A DNA stretch of 64,000 nucleotides, from assembly GCA_019456145.1 (NCBI GenBank), contig VRUL01000001.1:1-64000 (forward strand), read 5' to 3'. The DNA comes from Planctomycetota bacterium. GTDB lineage: Bacteria > Planctomycetota > Phycisphaerae > Sedimentisphaerales > Anaerobacaceae. This document shows, one piece after another, positions 21,538-30,439 of the stretch (the first letter of the stretch is position 1; every line of letters starts with the position of its first letter). The position numbers were made by a program, and so were the translations under genes. Under the pieces are notes generated by a model. The model was given only the letters and a program-made list of their open reading frames with translations, did no database searches and was not told the origin of the DNA.

Positions 21538-22581
21538 ATGTTAAGACAACATTTTTGTAAAGTGCTGTTAGTAGTTATCGCCATCCTGGGGATTCTGGTT
21601 TTTTCGGGCATTTTATCGGCCCAGGGGCGTAGCGATGACGCTTTTGACCGCGTCAAAGATGTCCAGGAAAGGAACACCGATTGGCTTATGTCAATCGAAG
21701 GTGTGGTGGGCACGGCCATCGGCCTGGGCCAAGGCGCCCAACCGATAGTGCTTGTACTGTTGGAGTATGGCGGTGTGCCCAGTATCCCCGAAGAGCTCGA
21801 AGGCGTGCCCGTGCGCCCATTTGTTACGGGAAAAATCTACGCGTTGCCAAAACCACCGTGGGCTGGTGGGGGTGGGGGGAATCAAGTTGATCCCACTTCT
21901 CGATTCGACCGACCGGTCCCAATCGGGGTCTCGACAGGCCACCCGGATATCACCGCCGGAACGATAAGCTGCAGGGTTACCGATGGTACTAATGTCTTTG
22001 CCCTGAGCAACAACCATGTGTATGCGAATTCGAATAATGCTTCAATCGGCGACGCTGTCATTCAGCCAGGTAGTTATGATGGCGGTTCATCTCCCGCGGA
22101 TGATATTGGCACGCTGGATGATTTCGAGCCGATTGACTTCAGCGGTGGTAACAACACAATCGATGCAGCCATTGCTTTTAGCTCAACCAGCCTGCTGGGC
22201 AATGCGACACCGTCTGACGGCTATGGCACGCCAAAGTCAACAACTGCGACACTTCGCATAAACCAGAAGGTAAAGAAATACGGCCGAACAACCGGACTGA
22301 CCAAGGGACAGGTGTACATGCTCAACGCTTCGGTCAATGTCAATTATGGCAATGCTGGTGTGGCGCTCTTCACAGGCCAGATCATTATAACGCCGGGTAG
22401 TTTCAGTGCCGGAGGTGATTCGGGATCACTGATAGTAGTCGATGATCGCAAAGGTAAAAGGTCAGGCCCCGACGATCTTAAACCTGCCGGCTTGTTATTT
22501 GCGGGCAGCAACACTGTTACAATCGCCAATCCTATTGACGCGGTCCTCAGCCGCTTTGGTGTAACGGTTGACGGCCAATAG
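21538..22581 (+). CDS. Secreted trypsin-fold serine protease
   Basis: 347-residue exported protein: signal peptide (LLVVIAILGILVFSGILSAQG), an N-terminal domain of about 70 residues (GVVGTAIGLGQGAQPIVLVL... EGVPVRPFVTGKIYAL), a Gly/Pro linker, then a chymotrypsin-fold domain. The triad is readable: His near 159 in LSNNHVYAN, Asp near 208 in NTIDAAIA, Ser near 294 in GGDSGSLIV. ATG at 21538 is preceded by TAAGGAG. It acts in the periplasm or outside the cell; substrate unknown. The N-terminal domain recurs alone in the next gene, and a terminator follows the stop. Confidence 0.87.
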   Translation: MLRQHFCKVLLVVIAILGILVFSGILSAQGRSDDAFDRVKDVQERNTDWLMSIEGVVGTAIGLGQGAQPIVLVLLEYGGVPSIPEELEGVPVRPFVTGKIYALPKPPWAGGGGGNQVDPTSRFDRPVPIGVSTGHPDITAGTISCRVTDGTNVFALSNNHVYANSNNASIGDAVIQPGSYDGGSSPADDIGTLDDFEPIDFSGGNNTIDAAIAFSSTSLLGNATPSDGYGTPKSTTATLRINQKVKKYGRTTGLTKGQVYMLNASVNVNYGNAGVALFTGQIIITPGSFSAGGDSGSLIVVDDRKGKRSGPDDLKPAGLLFAGSNTVTIANPIDAVLSRFGVTVDGQ

Positions 22582-22583
22582 TA

Positions 22584-22604
22584 GCCCGGCGGCGGGCCTT
22601 TTTT
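22584..22604 (+). terminator. Rho-independent terminator
   Basis: Perfect five-base stem GCCCG/CGGGC (22584-22588 and 22593-22597) with loop GCGG, followed after one C by six T. It starts two bases after the protease stop codon. Confidence 0.85.
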
Positions 22605-22722
22605 CTTGAGCTGCGCCCGAGTTGAGTACATGTGGCTTGGCGCTTTTTTGACTGCTGTTCGACCTAAAATATGCTATTAAGTGCAGGCATCTCATGTTGG
22701 CTGGGAATTTTGAGGTCTGTCG

Positions 22723-23046
22723 ATGATTAGGCAGCTTCTAATCGTTGCGTTGACGGCCGGTACAGCGGGCTTTGTCTGTGGCGCAGGAGGCTGCTCGCCG
22801 CCGGCCAAGGATCAACTAATGTCTGGCAAGACAATTGAAGAAGTCCTTACAGAACACACGCCTGAATGGATGGCCACGCCAGGGGTCGTCGGAACAGGTA
22901 TCGGAATGTTCGAGGGTAGTCCCTGCATTAGGATTCTCTCATCGGTCAAACCTGAGCAGTTGCCAGCGAAGATCCCTTCTACTCTCGAGGGTTATCCTGT
23001 AATTATCGAAGAAACAGGAGAGTTTCGTGCACTGGATCAGGAGTAG
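22723..23046 (+). CDS. Small exported protein homologous to the protease N-terminal domain
   Basis: 107 residues with a signal segment (IRQLLIVALTAGTAGFVCGAGGC) that may end in a lipoprotein Cys. The rest (TPGVVGTGIGMFEGSPCIRI... LPAKIPSTLEGYPVIIEETG) matches the N-terminal domain of the protease encoded just upstream (GVVGTAIGLGQG, PEELEGVPV). It has no protease domain. It could be an inhibitor or chaperone of the protease, or a detached binding domain. GAGG lies eight bases before the ATG; the intervening terminator suggests its own transcription. Confidence 0.72.
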   Translation: MIRQLLIVALTAGTAGFVCGAGGCSPPAKDQLMSGKTIEEVLTEHTPEWMATPGVVGTGIGMFEGSPCIRILSSVKPEQLPAKIPSTLEGYPVIIEETGEFRALDQE

Positions 23047-23163
23047 TCACGGCAGATAAAATTCAACAAAATCTGTTTCCATTAATATGCCGAACACATT
23101 GGCCTTTACTATTGTCTCTGGTATCTTTATAAAAGCTGAAAAGAAAATGGAAGTAATAACAAA

Positions 23164-23766
23164 ATGTCCTACATCGAAGCTATTTTAGCACTGTTTGCCA
23201 TTGTTGATCCGGTAGGCAACATTCCAATACTGCTCCATGTTGCCGAGCATACTCCCAATGGTCAAAGTCAAAAGGCCTTCAATGTCGCTGTGGGCGTTGG
23301 CGTGCTTATCCTTTTGTCTTTCTCATTTGCCGGCAATGCGATACTGAACCATGTTTTCCACATTCATCTGGCTGATTTGCAGCTTGCCGGCGGGATATTA
23401 CTTCTGATTATCGCTATCGACCATCTGATATTCGGCTCGCTTCGCCGTTCCGTGATGATCGAAGGGACTTTCAGTCCTTATGAGATTGGCTGTGTTCCGC
23501 TGGCCTGTCCACTGCTGGCCGGACCCGGCGCGATGGTAACGTGCCTGACGACTCTTGAAAAAGGCGGCCCGGAAAAGGCAATAGTCGCCATCGCGGTAGT
23601 CTTCGGCACACTCTGGCTTATCATGCGGTTCATCCGACCTATACACAGGATCCTCGGCAAACTGGTTTGCACGGTCATTTCAAAAGTGATGTGCCTGTTC
23701 ATCGCTTCGATCGGCGTACACATGATAATGTCGGGCCTGCAGTATTATTTCATCGCTCCCAAATGA
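23164..23766 (+). CDS. MarC family integral membrane protein
   Basis: 200-residue, six-helix inner-membrane protein of the MarC/UPF0056 family, recognised from the opening IEAILALFAIVDPVGNIPI, the central FSPYEIGCVPLACPLLAGPGAM and the closing ASIGVHMIMSGL. Members are putative transporters of unsettled substrate; the old link to multiple antibiotic resistance is not supported. Length is normal. It is followed convergently by the Minf_1886 gene. Confidence 0.92.
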   Translation: MSYIEAILALFAIVDPVGNIPILLHVAEHTPNGQSQKAFNVAVGVGVLILLSFSFAGNAILNHVFHIHLADLQLAGGILLLIIAIDHLIFGSLRRSVMIEGTFSPYEIGCVPLACPLLAGPGAMVTCLTTLEKGGPEKAIVAIAVVFGTLWLIMRFIRPIHRILGKLVCTVISKVMCLFIASIGVHMIMSGLQYYFIAPK

Positions 23767-23844
23767 CGTAAAGAACCACAATTAAAACAGGTGGTATTGA
23801 AATCGGAAGAATAAAGCTCGCGGCTCAATTCATAAATTAGGATT

Positions 23845-24198
23845 TTAGAATTTGAACTGGTCTTTGAAGACGGCTTTGAAATCGTAAACATCGTTGAAAT
23901 CTTCAATTGAATCCGTTGGCTGAGCACTCATCCATTTGTGCTTTATTAAAGAAAAGACGATTTCACCTAAATCGCGAGTATTTTTGACGCCCCAGGTATT
24001 CAGTACCAACATTGCCAATCTGCCCCATTTTTCTACAGCCAATTCTTTCAGGCCTTTGCAAAGTGATTGGCCGCTGACATGTTTGGGCTCATCGGCCATT
24101 TTCTTTCCTGTGTAGCCAAGTCCCTCATAGACGAACTTCAGCGCCTGTGGGCTGTATCGGCCATCTTCGCCGGAAATGTTTTCGAGACTCTTTTTCAT
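23845..24198 (-). CDS. Minf_1886 family protein
   Basis: 117-residue conserved protein of the Planctomycetes-Verrucomicrobia-type Minf_1886 family: YSPQALKFVYEGLGYT, HVSGQSLCKGLKELAV, LNTWGVKNTRDLGEIVFSLI and EDFNDVYDF are the family blocks. Function unknown; no signal or membrane segment. It sits 31 bases after metG on the same strand and may be at the end of the metG operon. Confidence 0.85.
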   Translation of the reverse strand: MKKSLENISGEDGRYSPQALKFVYEGLGYTGKKMADEPKHVSGQSLCKGLKELAVEKWGRLAMLVLNTWGVKNTRDLGEIVFSLIKHKWMSAQPTDSIEDFNDVYDFKAVFKDQFKF

Positions 24199-24229
24199 CT
24201 TTAATCCTCGTATCGCGGTTAATTCTTTG

Positions 24230-26248
24230 TCAAGTAACTGTTTGTCCGGGCTTTGCTCCGGTGTCTGCAGAGAGTATAAAGATATCTTTTCGGCCGGTAC
24301 CGGCTGCCAGAATCATACCTTCAGAGAGGCCAAATCTCATTTTTCTGGGCTTTAGATTGGCCAGGCATATTACAATCTTGCCGGTGAGCTCATCAGGTTC
24401 ATAGGCCTGAGCTATGGCGGCAAAAACATTCTTTTGTGTACCGCCGAGATCCAAATTCAGACGCAGCAGTTTATCGGCGCCTTCAACGGCCTCTGCCTTT
24501 ATTACTTTAGCGATTCTCAGGTCAATCTTCCCAAAATCCTCTATGGTACATTCGGGCTTGAAAGGCTCTGTAACGACTGCCTCTGCTTCTGCAGGGGCCG
24601 GGGGTTTGGTGCCTTGATCTTCTTTACTTTCTTCTATCATTGCATCCACCTGTTTTTCATCAACTCTTTCAACAAGACGTTGGAACTCGTTTATTCTGTG
24701 ATTCTGCAAAAGTGTTTCGACGTCGGCAAATTTTAGTTTATCGACATTGAGAAAATTTTCAACCTTTCGAGCATATCCCGGCACAATGGGCTTTAGGTAA
24801 ATTGTCAAAATCCGGACAGCATTTATTACGGCGGTTAAGGTAGTCCGTGTTTTCTCCAAATCGGTTTTTATCGTAATCCAGGGTTGATTTTGTTCGACAT
24901 ATCGGTTTGCCTCGTCGGCCAGAGCGATAATTGTTCGGACAACAGCAGCAAATTTAAGGTTCTCATAGTCTTTGATAATATGGTCTTTTGCATCGGTGAG
25001 CTTATCGATTAACTGCCTGCCCCGGTCGTCTAATTGACCAAGCTGGGCGTTGAGTTTTTTTATCAGCATTGGGCCTGAACGAGAGGCCAGGTTTGCAAAT
25101 TTTCCGACCAAATCAGAATTGATTTTGTTTATGAAATCTTCTGTTTTCAAATCTATATCTTCGATACTGTCTGTGAGTTTGCTCGCATAGTAGTATCTTA
25201 AATATTCCGGGTTTAGATATTTCAGGTAGGTGCTGGCTCTTATAAAAGTTCCTCGTGATTTGCTCATTTTCCCGCCGTTGACGGTCAGAAAGCCGTGGAC
25301 GAAAAGCTTGTCGGCAGGTTTAAAATCAGAACCCATCAACATGGCCGGGAAAAACAACGCATGGAAATACATAATGTCCTTGCCGATAAAGTGATAGAGT
25401 TCGTATTCATCGCTGTTCCAGACTTTGTCGAAATCGAGGTTGTTTTTGTCGCAGTAGTTCTTTGCCGAGGCCATATATCCGATGGGGGCATCGAGCCAAA
25501 CATAGAAGAATTTGTTTTCCTCACCTGGTATTTTGAAGCCGAAATAGGGTCCGTCGCGTGATATGTCCCAGTCCTTCAGGCCTGTTGTGAACCATTCATC
25601 GAGCTTATTTGCGACTGATTTTTGTGTGTATCCACCGTCGATAAGTTCCTTTAGTCTTTGCTTGTAATCAGCCAATTTGAAAAAATAGTGCTCGGTTGTT
25701 TTCAGGGCGGGTTTTGCCCGGCAGGTCGCGCAATAGGGATTAATCAGGTCGATGGGCCGATACGTTGCGCTGCAGATTTCGCAGGAGTCGCCGTATTGGT
25801 CCTCAGCTTTGCACTGCGGGCAGGCGCCGCGGACAAATCTGTCAGGCAGTGACATATTGCAGCTTTCGCAAAAGGTTTGTTCGACATCTCGTTTGACGAT
25901 TGAGCCGGCCTTGTCGAGGCGAGCGAATATAAGCTCGCTAAAATACCTGTTTTCCGGTGAGTGGGTCGAGTAATAATTGTCGAATTTGACGTTAAAGCCG
26001 TCGAAATCCGCTTTGTGCTCCTTATATACGCGCCCAATCAACTCTTCGGGGCTGATGCCGGCAGCGCGGGCACTTATCATAATCGGAGTGCCGTGAGTAT
26101 CATCGGCGCAGAAGTAAAGGCATTGGTTACCGCACATTTTGTGGAATCGGACCCAGATATCGGTCTGGAGATATTCTACTAAATGGCCTATGTGTATCGG
26201 GCCATTTGCATAAGGCAGAGCTGATGTAACTACGATTTTGCGAGGCAT
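24230..26248 (-). CDS. metG: Methionyl-tRNA synthetase
   Basis: 672-residue class I synthetase that charges tRNA-Met. HIGH motif in GPIHIGHL at residues 16-23, KMSKS in GGKMSKSRGTF near residue 328, and a cysteine-rich zinc insert (CESC, CPQC, CEIC, CATC) between about 125 and 180. The C-terminal 100 residues form the tRNA-binding/dimerisation domain (FGKIDLRIAKVIKAE... RKMRFGLSEGMILAAG), separated by a Glu/Ala-rich linker. It is a full-length enzyme, 16 bases after ricT in the tmk-holB-ricT-metG order. Confidence 0.97.
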   Translation of the reverse strand: MPRKIVVTSALPYANGPIHIGHLVEYLQTDIWVRFHKMCGNQCLYFCADDTHGTPIMISARAAGISPEELIGRVYKEHKADFDGFNVKFDNYYSTHSPENRYFSELIFARLDKAGSIVKRDVEQTFCESCNMSLPDRFVRGACPQCKAEDQYGDSCEICSATYRPIDLINPYCATCRAKPALKTTEHYFFKLADYKQRLKELIDGGYTQKSVANKLDEWFTTGLKDWDISRDGPYFGFKIPGEENKFFYVWLDAPIGYMASAKNYCDKNNLDFDKVWNSDEYELYHFIGKDIMYFHALFFPAMLMGSDFKPADKLFVHGFLTVNGGKMSKSRGTFIRASTYLKYLNPEYLRYYYASKLTDSIEDIDLKTEDFINKINSDLVGKFANLASRSGPMLIKKLNAQLGQLDDRGRQLIDKLTDAKDHIIKDYENLKFAAVVRTIIALADEANRYVEQNQPWITIKTDLEKTRTTLTAVINAVRILTIYLKPIVPGYARKVENFLNVDKLKFADVETLLQNHRINEFQRLVERVDEKQVDAMIEESKEDQGTKPPAPAEAEAVVTEPFKPECTIEDFGKIDLRIAKVIKAEAVEGADKLLRLNLDLGGTQKNVFAAIAQAYEPDELTGKIVICLANLKPRKMRFGLSEGMILAAGTGRKDIFILSADTGAKPGQTVT

Positions 26249-26264
26249 ATTTTTTCCTTAACGA

Positions 26265-27278
26265 CTACTGCTTTGGGGGCCCTGCACTATCCCGCGTTTG
26301 GGAATCGTTTTTGTTTTCCACGTTGTCCTGCTGATTTTTCGGCGGGGTACTGTCTTTTTTCTTCTTTGGGGTTGCAGGGGAAGGAATTACCTCAAGCTCG
26401 TCAAGGGGGACAGCAATTCTCTGGCCGTCACCGGTTTCGATCATAACAAGTTGAGTCAATATCTGAGTACCGATAACTTTTCCTTGGCCGTGTTTTGTTT
26501 TTACCTTTGTGCTCTTTTTAGGCAGCCGCTTCTTAAGTTCGGTGTAAGTCTTATCTTCATATCGCAGGCAGCACTTCAATCTTCCGCAATAGCCTGAGAT
26601 TTTCGAAGGGTCGAGCGTTGCCTTTTGCATCTTGGCCATTCGCATATTGACCGGCTTTAAGAGTTTCAGGAACCTTTGGCAGCAGCACTGCTGTCCGCAA
26701 CTTTCGACGTCGCCGAGTATTTTGGCTTCATCGCGTGAGCCGATTTGACGCATTTCGATTCTCGTCTGGTATTCGTGCGCGATTTTTTTTACCAGATCGC
26801 GGAAATCCACTCGGCCGTCCGACATAAAGTAGAAGATGACCCGCTCGCCGCCAAATATGTGTTCGGCGTCGACTATTTTCATCGGCAGATCCAGCTCTTT
26901 GACGAAACGCCTGCAACATTCCATCTCTTCATCTGCGATTTTCTGCAGGTGCCGCTCTTCACTTATATCGGCGGAGGTTGCAAAACGGACGAATTTACCC
27001 GTCTTGTCGATAGAGATGTCGATATTGCTGTCCTCGAAATATTTTTTTATCTGGCCACTGTCAAATTTCAGTTGTCCCGCCCTGTATAAGGAGAGCTGGC
27101 CTACGAGATGTCCTAATTCAAGGCCCTTGTTGGTTTTTATCACGACGCGAGTATGGACTTTGGGTATTTTGGTTTCGTGGTGCTCGAAGAGGCCGATCGT
27201 ATTCATCCGGCTGTGGCGGACCAACATATATTTTTTATTTTTTACCTGCTTAGGCCTTGTAACAGTGTTTTTTGACAT
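26265..27278 (-). CDS. ricT: RicT/YaaT-like PSP1 domain protein
   Basis: 337 residues with the PSP1 C-terminal domain: FYFMSDGRVDFRDLVKKIA, RIEMRQIGSRDEAK and two Cys-rich blocks (CGQQCCCQRFL, YCGRLKCCLRYE). In Bacillus the homologue is part of the Ric complex with [4Fe-4S] clusters, affecting RNA maturation and regulation; it is also encoded next to holB there. A C-terminal tail of about 60 residues rich in Pro, Lys, Asn and Asp is probably disordered. Confidence 0.9.
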   Translation of the reverse strand: MSKNTVTRPKQVKNKKYMLVRHSRMNTIGLFEHHETKIPKVHTRVVIKTNKGLELGHLVGQLSLYRAGQLKFDSGQIKKYFEDSNIDISIDKTGKFVRFATSADISEERHLQKIADEEMECCRRFVKELDLPMKIVDAEHIFGGERVIFYFMSDGRVDFRDLVKKIAHEYQTRIEMRQIGSRDEAKILGDVESCGQQCCCQRFLKLLKPVNMRMAKMQKATLDPSKISGYCGRLKCCLRYEDKTYTELKKRLPKKSTKVKTKHGQGKVIGTQILTQLVMIETGDGQRIAVPLDELEVIPSPATPKKKKDSTPPKNQQDNVENKNDSQTRDSAGPPKQ

Positions 27279-27317
27279 ATCAACTGGTTACCCTAATATG
27301 CGCGTTCATAATTGCTA

Positions 27318-28433
27318 TTAGTAAACCTTTATTTTAACAGAAGCAGCAAGGTTTAACAATAGCTGGTCGAAAATAAGCTTTTCGTTAACACCAGACTCGA
27401 TCCAGCGCAGCATCCTGTAACAGTCGACGATTTTTTCGGCTGCCTGCTCCGGGGTGAAACGGCCGGCCAACTTTTGTATCCTGTCTTTTTGGTCAAAATT
27501 GATAAGGTCTTTTGCAGGCGTAACATTTAGCTTCATCGCATCCTGCAGGGCTGATATGATTATTTGCACGAGAGTTTTTTGGGCCCTTCGGTTGATATCG
27601 GTTCTGCTGGTAGTTTTGTCAAGATCGGCCCAGAGGGTGGCGATTTTTTTACTTTCATCCAAGAGCCATTGGGCCATCTCCAGAGCACCGGCATATTTAT
27701 ATGTTACGAGCGAGTTTAGCAATTGCTTCTTAGTCTGGTAGAGATTCGCATCGGCGAGCTCAAGCCGGGCCCACTTGCAAGCCAGGCCTAAACTGCTCTG
27801 AGCCAGACGGGCGAGGTATTGCGCCGGTCCTTCTTCGACGCCCATTTCTGTTAGCTTTTCGATTATTCTGTCTTCGGCTATGGTGCCGAAACGAATTATC
27901 TGACATCTTGATTTGGTAGTGGGTAAGAGTTTTTCCATGCGTGTGCATAGCAGGATAATGCAGCAGTATTCGGGCGGCTCCTCCAGCGACTTGAGTAGTG
28001 CGTTTTGTGAAGATGCGTTCAGTCTTTCGGCCTGGCTGACTACAAAGACCTTTCTGTTGGAAAGAGTCGGTTTTGTCGTTACCTTTTCGATTAGAAATTC
28101 TCGAATGACATCTATGGGTAAGTCTACGGGTGTTTTTTTGCCTTTACCGTCCCTGGTGAATTCAACCAATTCCTTGTAGACGTGGTTGAAATCAGGATGC
28201 GAGCCGGCCTCAAAGAGCAGACATGATCGGCACAAGCCGCAACTGTCGGTAAAGTCATTTTCCGTGACGGGACTTTTGCAGAGCAGCAGCCTGGCCCATT
28301 CTCGGGCGGTTGTAAATTTGCCGACACCTTCGGGCCCGGCAAAAATATAAGCGTGCGGAACCTTACCTGCGGCAAGAGCCTTTTGCAAAATGGCAATTGC
28401 TTTGTCCTGACAGAAAATATCTTTAAGTGACAT
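27318..28433 (-). CDS. holB: DNA polymerase III delta-prime subunit
   Basis: 371-residue clamp-loader protein. It has a P-loop GPEGVGKFT near residue 33, a zinc module (CGLCRSC near 65) and the SRC motif (TKSRCQIIRF near 170), with EEPPEYCCIILLC as Walker B-region strand. As a clamp-loader subunit it helps load the sliding clamp together with DnaX and delta. The start ATG has no ribosome site: the bases directly upstream are a dispersed repeat belonging to the GxxExxY cassette. Downstream, ricT follows after 39 bases. Confidence 0.9.
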   Translation of the reverse strand: MSLKDIFCQDKAIAILQKALAAGKVPHAYIFAGPEGVGKFTTAREWARLLLCKSPVTENDFTDSCGLCRSCLLFEAGSHPDFNHVYKELVEFTRDGKGKKTPVDLPIDVIREFLIEKVTTKPTLSNRKVFVVSQAERLNASSQNALLKSLEEPPEYCCIILLCTRMEKLLPTTKSRCQIIRFGTIAEDRIIEKLTEMGVEEGPAQYLARLAQSSLGLACKWARLELADANLYQTKKQLLNSLVTYKYAGALEMAQWLLDESKKIATLWADLDKTTSRTDINRRAQKTLVQIIISALQDAMKLNVTPAKDLINFDQKDRIQKLAGRFTPEQAAEKIVDCYRMLRWIESGVNEKLIFDQLLLNLAASVKIKVY

Positions 28434-28440
28434 CTTATAT

Positions 28441-28532
28441 ATTGGCCACAGATTTCACAGATTTAATTTGTTAAAGTATATATTGGCCACAGATTTCACA
28501 GATTTAATTTGTAAAAGTATAAGTTGGCCACA
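28441..28532 (+). repeat. 41-bp tandem repeat and left inverted repeat of the GxxExxY cassette
   Basis: Two units of 41 bases (28441-28481, 28482-28522) and a partial third start, each containing GGCCACAGATTTCACAGATT. The core is the reverse complement, with one mismatch, of the sequence at 28964-28983 on the other side of the GxxExxY gene. Similar GTGAAATCTGTG words occur near 4215. Confidence 0.8.
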
Positions 28533-28557
28533 AATTAGCTCATATTTCATGCCACTG

Positions 28558-28926
28558 TTACAAAACCATACGTTTGACCTGAACAGATGGGCTGAAGTTG
28601 ATAATCAGGCCTACGTCAAGACCAGTGGCCTTTAAGTAATTCAGCAATTGTGCTTCGAAAATACTGACATATTTATCAACAGCTTTGACCTCAACTATTA
28701 CTTTGTTTTCAACCAGAAGGTCGGCAAAAAACTCCCCAACAACCTGGTTGTCATAACGAACTTCAACAGGCTTTTCAAATTCTACCCGATGACCTCTCTT
28801 TTTGAGCTCCATAAACAACGAATTATGATATATCTTTTCTAAAAAACCATATCCGAGCCTGTTGTGAACAGTATGCGCAGCGTTAATAATCTCGCTGGTT
28901 AGCTCTTTGTGTTTGTATTCGCTCAT
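28558..28926 (-). CDS. GxxExxY family protein
   Basis: 122-residue protein with the family motif GFLEKIY near residue 29 (G-x-x-E-x-x-Y), preceded by HTVHNRLGY. The later strands (FFADLLVENKVIVEVKAVD and ATGLDVGLIINF) have the E-V-K arrangement of PD-(D/E)XK-type nuclease folds, to which the family is related; biochemical function is unproven. It is set between tmk and holB and flanked by inverted repeats, so it looks like an inserted cassette. The ATG at 28926 follows an in-frame GTG by one codon. Confidence 0.85.
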   Translation of the reverse strand: MSEYKHKELTSEIINAAHTVHNRLGYGFLEKIYHNSLFMELKKRGHRVEFEKPVEVRYDNQVVGEFFADLLVENKVIVEVKAVDKYVSIFEAQLLNYLKATGLDVGLIINFSPSVQVKRMVL

Positions 28927-28963
28927 CACTCTTATAATAAGTTATTTTAGAGTTAATTCAGTG

Positions 28964-28983
28964 TAATCTGTGAAATCAGTGGC
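28964..28983 (+). repeat. Right inverted repeat of the GxxExxY cassette
   Basis: TAATCTGTGAAATCAGTGGC, complementary to the repeat core at 28444-28465 apart from one base. It ends exactly at the first base of the tmk stop codon triplet on the plus strand. Confidence 0.75.
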
Positions 28984-29603
28984 TAAAACATTTTTTCAAC
29001 TACTTCTATTACCTTTTTGTGAACTGTTTCGATTTCGCCGGTGGCATCGACTATCAAAAAGTTTTTCTGCTGGTGGACAAGTTCGAGAAAACCTTCACGT
29101 ACTTTTTGGTGATATTGGCGCGGTTTTGCCTCCATTCTATCGGGCCGGCCTGAGAGGCGATTAGCTGAAGTTTCCAAATCGACATCGAGTATGATGGTCA
29201 GGTCGGGCCAGGGCATTTTGAGAGAATCTGCTGCAAGTTTTATAACCTGGTTGATGCCGAAGCCACCGGCATAGCCCTGGTAGGCACAGGTACTCGAGAG
29301 CCATCTATCGAGAATGACACACTTTTTTTGCATAAGAGCCGGCGCTATTTTTTCCCCCCAGAGCTGGGCCCTTGCGGCCATATAGAGCAGCACCTCTGTC
29401 GCTGTGCTCATTGCGATATGCTCAGGGTTTAGCAGGACTTCTCGAATCTTTTCACCGATGGCGGTATCGCCGGGGTCACGGAAGCTCTCGACCGCTGCGT
29501 CCTGTCCTTTTAGCCATTCGGCCAAGAGTTTTGCTTGCGTACTCTTTCCACAGCCATCGGGCCCGTCAAGAGCAATAAATTTTCCTGAATATTTGTTTTT
29601 CAA
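28983..29603 (-). CDS. tmk: Thymidylate kinase
   Basis: 206-residue dTMP kinase making dTDP. P-loop GPDGCGKST (residues 14-22), the substrate motif FRDPGDTAIGEKIR, DRWLSS near residue 100 and the lid region LSGRPDRMEAK. Length and motif order are typical. The start is TTG at 29603 with GAGG nine bases upstream. It is part of the conserved tmk-holB-ricT group, here interrupted by the GxxExxY cassette. Confidence 0.94.
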   Translation of the reverse strand: MKNKYSGKFIALDGPDGCGKSTQAKLLAEWLKGQDAAVESFRDPGDTAIGEKIREVLLNPEHIAMSTATEVLLYMAARAQLWGEKIAPALMQKKCVILDRWLSSTCAYQGYAGGFGINQVIKLAADSLKMPWPDLTIILDVDLETSANRLSGRPDRMEAKPRQYHQKVREGFLELVHQQKNFLIVDATGEIETVHKKVIEVVEKMF

Positions 29604-29630
29604 ACCTTGTTACCTCAAGTGTCTGTTTGA

Positions 29631-30425
29631 TTATTTGCGCGAATCTTCGAAATCTAAAGAGCTCGGTTGGTTATCATACACCAAATGCAGAGAAGCTACA
29701 AATCTTACCGCCATTACTGATATAATTAAGCCAATAAATTGCCCTATAATTGAGGAAACGATTCTCAAAATATACTGCGAACTTGTTGCAGGATTATAAG
29801 GTATTTGTAAAAATATCCAGAGAAAGGGCAGTACCATCCGGAGACAAAACAACGCAACTAATTCTCTTGAATCTAATAGTTTGCATTTCCTTAAGAACTT
29901 GAAACTCTTAAAGACTCCACAATCCAAGACAATTATCAGTGCAGGGATGAATAATACAACTTTTATCAGAATTAACATCGGGGCAATAGAACATAACTGG
30001 TACAGCCAGGGGGCAACTTTCGCAGTTTCAAGAAAACCTGTATCTATGAATGTGAAATATTTTATTATTAAAAAGATGAGCCAAGCTAAAATAAAATAAG
30101 GAACTATGTAAATCAAGCCAAAGCCAACCATACGCCAGAAGAAATGTCTGCCTGTCTTTAACAAAGCCATAGGCGTTTGTACTTTTTGGCCTTCCAGGTG
30201 CACCGTTCGCAGAAACCCATAATTTAGTATCATTGAGACTACCATAAGGGTTAGTGAAAAGAGTGAAAAGGGTATACGTAGTAAGAACAAAGTTTTCGTT
30301 AAATCAGGTCTTGTGGCTCGAGATAGGTTGTTTGAAAGGACCGCCAGGGCATAAAGGCCAATGATGAGAGTTACCTCGGGCCAGCGGGCTTTGAGGATTG
30401 TTAATGTTTTTTTGATTTCTGCCAT
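29631..30425 (-). CDS. Polytopic membrane protein, function unknown
   Basis: 264 residues with about six hydrophobic helices (for example VTLIIGLYALAVLS, FSLFSLTLMVVSMILNYGFL, LIYIVPYFILAWLIFLII, MLILIKVVLFIPALIIVL, VALFCLRMVLPFLWIFL and IIGQFIGLIISVMAVRFV). No catalytic motif is seen. It may be DUF975-like or glycerophosphoryl-diester-type helper in fold, but this is only an impression. It precedes tmk by 27 bases on the same strand and has no visible ribosome site, its upstream bases being repeat DNA. Confidence 0.7.
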   Translation of the reverse strand: MAEIKKTLTILKARWPEVTLIIGLYALAVLSNNLSRATRPDLTKTLFLLRIPFSLFSLTLMVVSMILNYGFLRTVHLEGQKVQTPMALLKTGRHFFWRMVGFGLIYIVPYFILAWLIFLIIKYFTFIDTGFLETAKVAPWLYQLCSIAPMLILIKVVLFIPALIIVLDCGVFKSFKFLRKCKLLDSRELVALFCLRMVLPFLWIFLQIPYNPATSSQYILRIVSSIIGQFIGLIISVMAVRFVASLHLVYDNQPSSLDFEDSRK

Positions 30426-30439
30426 TTATTCAATTTCAA

